Part shown: in pieces, positions 5,933 to 5,935 of the stretch | How positions within the stretch are numbered: position 1 is the first letter of the stretch | Layout of the letters: every line of letters begins with the position of its first letter | From: MGBC131033 sp910585655 | Lineage (GTDB): Bacteria > Bacillota > Clostridia > Lachnospirales > Lachnospiraceae | Reading direction: 5' to 3' | Assembly (NCBI GenBank): GCA_949502025.1 | Contig: CATBCG010000019.1 | Coordinates: forward strand, 1 to 5,935 | Length of the DNA: 5,935 bases | The notes under the pieces: generated by a model | Seen by the model: the letters and a program-made list of their open reading frames with translations, nothing else | Databases searched by the model: none | Told to the model about the DNA's origin: nothing | Position numbers and translations under genes: made by a program

Positions 5933-5935
5933 ACC
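5924..5935 (+). promoter_or_regulatory. Ribosome binding site of a + strand gene starting just outside the window
   Basis: AAGGAGT (5923-5929) is followed by TGTACC and then the window end, which is the right distance for a start codon at about 5936. The site forms the right arm of the palindrome at 5859-5932. The coding sequence itself is not in view. A transposase is a reasonable guess from the palindromic end, not something the sequence shows. Confidence 0.5.

Noticed and set aside
1..5935. CRISPR array, defence operon or prophage genes
   Set aside because: No regularly spaced repeats, no cas, restriction, toxin-antitoxin, integrase or phage-like coding sequence is present in either strand.

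Overview
The window looks like a piece of a Firmicutes chromosome, most likely class Clostridia and perhaps Lachnospiraceae. The grounds are the comEC/holA gene neighbourhood, strong AGGAGG-type ribosome binding sites, sigma-A-type promoters, a tRNA without an encoded CCA end, and an IS200/IS605 right end of a type common in that group. No species can be named from the sequence alone.

Layout, left to right. Bases 1-202 on the + strand are the right end of an IS200/IS605-type (TnpB) transposon, carrying the omega-RNA scaffold as a chain of hairpins. All genes after that lie on the minus strand, so they read from right to left: comEC (DNA uptake channel), folC (folylpolyglutamate/dihydrofolate synthase), holA (DNA polymerase III delta subunit), a tRNA-Ser(CGA) only 5 bases after holA, a terminator-like hairpin, and a 216-residue pentapeptide-repeat protein whose last bases run into the transposon end. 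The right edge (5859-5935) holds a long imperfect palindrome containing a + strand promoter and ribosome binding site. A + strand gene probably starts just outside the window.

How the parts fit. comEC, folC and holA are close together (57 and 64-79 bases apart), but folC and holA each have a recognisable promoter in the gap before them, so this is a loose cluster rather than one strict operon. The holA promoter (TTGCAT, 17 bases, TACAAT) very probably also drives the tRNA-Ser, and the hairpin at 919-973 would end that transcript. The protein products act in unrelated processes: DNA import, folate metabolism and replication clamp loading.

The core genes are conventional. The interesting material is at the two borders. 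On the left, the transposon end appears to supply the stop codon of the pentapeptide gene, and the RNA guide would be antisense to that gene's 3' end. On the right, the palindrome would hide the ribosome binding site of the outside gene in any read-through transcript but leave it free in a transcript from its own promoter, a known way for insertion sequences to keep their transposase silent. I did not find a clearly new multi-gene system here.
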